Assembly (NCBI GenBank): GCA_040510375.1
Contig: JBEVJC010000017.1
Coordinates: 1-64,000, forward strand
DNA from: JBEVJC01 sp040510375
GTDB lineage: Bacteria > Bacteroidota > Bacteroidia > Chitinophagales > Chitinophagaceae
Direction: 5' to 3'
Length of the DNA: 64,000 nt
Shown: positions 63,433 through 64,000 of the stretch, piece after piece
Position numbering within the stretch: the stretch's first letter is position 1
How the letters are laid out: each line of letters opens with the position of its first letter
Program-made: the position numbers and the translations under genes
The notes under the pieces: model-generated
Seen by the model: the letters and a program-made list of their open reading frames with translations, nothing else
Told to the model about the DNA's origin: nothing
Database searches by the model: none

Positions 63433-64000
63433 TTATTTTTTAGTAATAAGAAATTCATTGTTTTCAAAACGGACCTCCAGTTTATTCATCCGGCAGATGG
63501 TTGCCAGGATTGAAGTGAGGGATTCTTTTGTTGTGAAATCACCGGTAAACCACATACCATTCACCTCCTGCGGTTCAAACCGGATCGTAACCGCATAATG
63601 TTTTTGCAGGATACTGAAAACCTCATCGAGACTGGTCTGCCTGAATGAAGGCAATGTGCCGGTATGGAGTGAAGGTTGTTTCCTGGCGGTAGTTGTTGAG
63701 GGGTTATTTATTTTACCTGCCGGTGTTACCTGAACCCGGAAGGAATTGCGGATCAGGTCAAGGTGTAATTCATCCCCTGCGTTTAACATGATATCCTTTC
63801 CGCTGATGGAAGGGCCTGGTGTTACTGCAACGCGACCTTCTGACATCAGGACAGAGATCTTTCCATTTTTTGTATTGTTGACAGTAAATGCGGTACCCAC
63901 AGCACGGACCAGAACGGAACGGGCCGTTACAATAAATGGATGTTGTTTATCTTTTGCAACAGCAAAAAATGCCTGTCCTTTCTGAAGGTTAATGGAACGG
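63433..64000 (-). CDS. fecR: FecR-type anti-sigma factor, truncated by window edge
   Basis: The C-terminal 188 residues of a FecR/DUF4974 inner-membrane anti-sigma factor. VRAVGTAFTVNNTKNGKISVLMSEG is the periplasmic FecR domain, and the last ~75 residues (LDEVFSILQKHYAV, TTKESLTSILATIC) are DUF4974. The gene continues off the right edge of the window, where the ECF sigma factor is expected. It should transmit the signal from SusC to the sigma factor. Confidence 0.92.
   Translation of the reverse strand, partial: RSINLQKGQAFFAVAKDKQHPFIVTARSVLVRAVGTAFTVNNTKNGKISVLMSEGRVAVTPGPSISGKDIMLNAGDELHLDLIRNSFRVQVTPAGKINNPSTTTARKQPSLHTGTLPSFRQTSLDEVFSILQKHYAVTIRFEPQEVNGMWFTGDFTTKESLTSILATICRMNKLEVRFENNEFLITKK

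Noticed and set aside
1..64000. CRISPR arrays, tRNA/rRNA genes, insertion sequences, prophage
   Set aside because: None seen. The only clustered repeats are the in-gene 93-bp and the 57-bp tandem repeats, neither with spacer structure; no transposase or integrase motif was found.

Overview
The window looks like chromosomal DNA of a member of the Bacteroidota, most likely a Chitinophagaceae-type soil or plant-associated bacterium. The evidence is two SusC/SusD-type outer-membrane glycan uptake loci, type IX secretion (T9SS) C-terminal sorting domains, LytS/LytTR two-component pairs, a FecR/DUF4974 anti-sigma factor, promoter elements of the TAnnTTTG class and almost no Shine-Dalgarno sites. 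No rRNA, tRNA, CRISPR array, insertion sequence or phage gene was recognised. Family names come from recognised motifs; no database search was possible.

Layout. 1-8.4 kb: the start of a gene running off the left edge, an NAD(P)-binding DUF2867-type reductase, a SusB-like GH97 alpha-glucosidase, a short-chain dehydrogenase, and a three-gene periplasmic molybdenum hydroxylase set (2Fe-2S subunit, large Mo subunit, di-haem cytochrome c). 8.4-9.7 kb: an AT-rich scar holding a broken higA-type antitoxin gene, an orphan coding-like fragment, a DUF1348 gene and small remnants. 9.7-15.9 kb: an SOS-type mutagenesis operon imuA-imuB-dnaE2 followed by alkB, with a perfect palindrome over its promoter. 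16-23.3 kb, almost all minus strand: a GH5 glycanase, an OmpA porin-like protein with calcium-binding repeats, an eRF1-like protein with a coiled-coil partner, an SMP-30 lipoprotein coupled to a fatty acid desaturase, and an acidic low-complexity protein.

23.6-34.1 kb: a starch utilisation locus in one direction: T9SS-exported GH13 amylase, SusC, SusD, DUF5004 lipoprotein, an exported protein resembling the amylase N-terminus, and an enlarged SusE/SusF-type lipoprotein. 34.2-38.7 kb: a LytTR regulator and LytS-type kinase divergent from a TonB-dependent beta-barrel protein. The same arrangement recurs at 52.1-57.0 kb with a potassium channel gene behind it. 38.8-51.3 kb is mixed: a second acidic protein, a SMUG2-type DNA glycosylase, an AraC regulator and SnoaL-like protein, two paralogous small exported PepSY-like proteins on either side of a gluzincin metallopeptidase, a ComEC-like metallo-beta-lactamase protein, YjbR, a zinc-ribbon membrane protein, a P-type calcium ATPase and a T9SS cargo protein.

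57.1-64 kb (minus strand): FecR (cut by the right edge), SusC, SusD and a Tat-type metallophosphoesterase, apparently a second SusC/D locus.

Points most worth following: the repeated kinase/regulator-barrel arrangement and the triplicated TonB-box-like linker in one of the barrels; the palindrome upstream of imuA; the shared N-terminal module and domain duplications in the starch locus; a 57-nt tandem repeat before the calcium ATPase; and the higA remnant.
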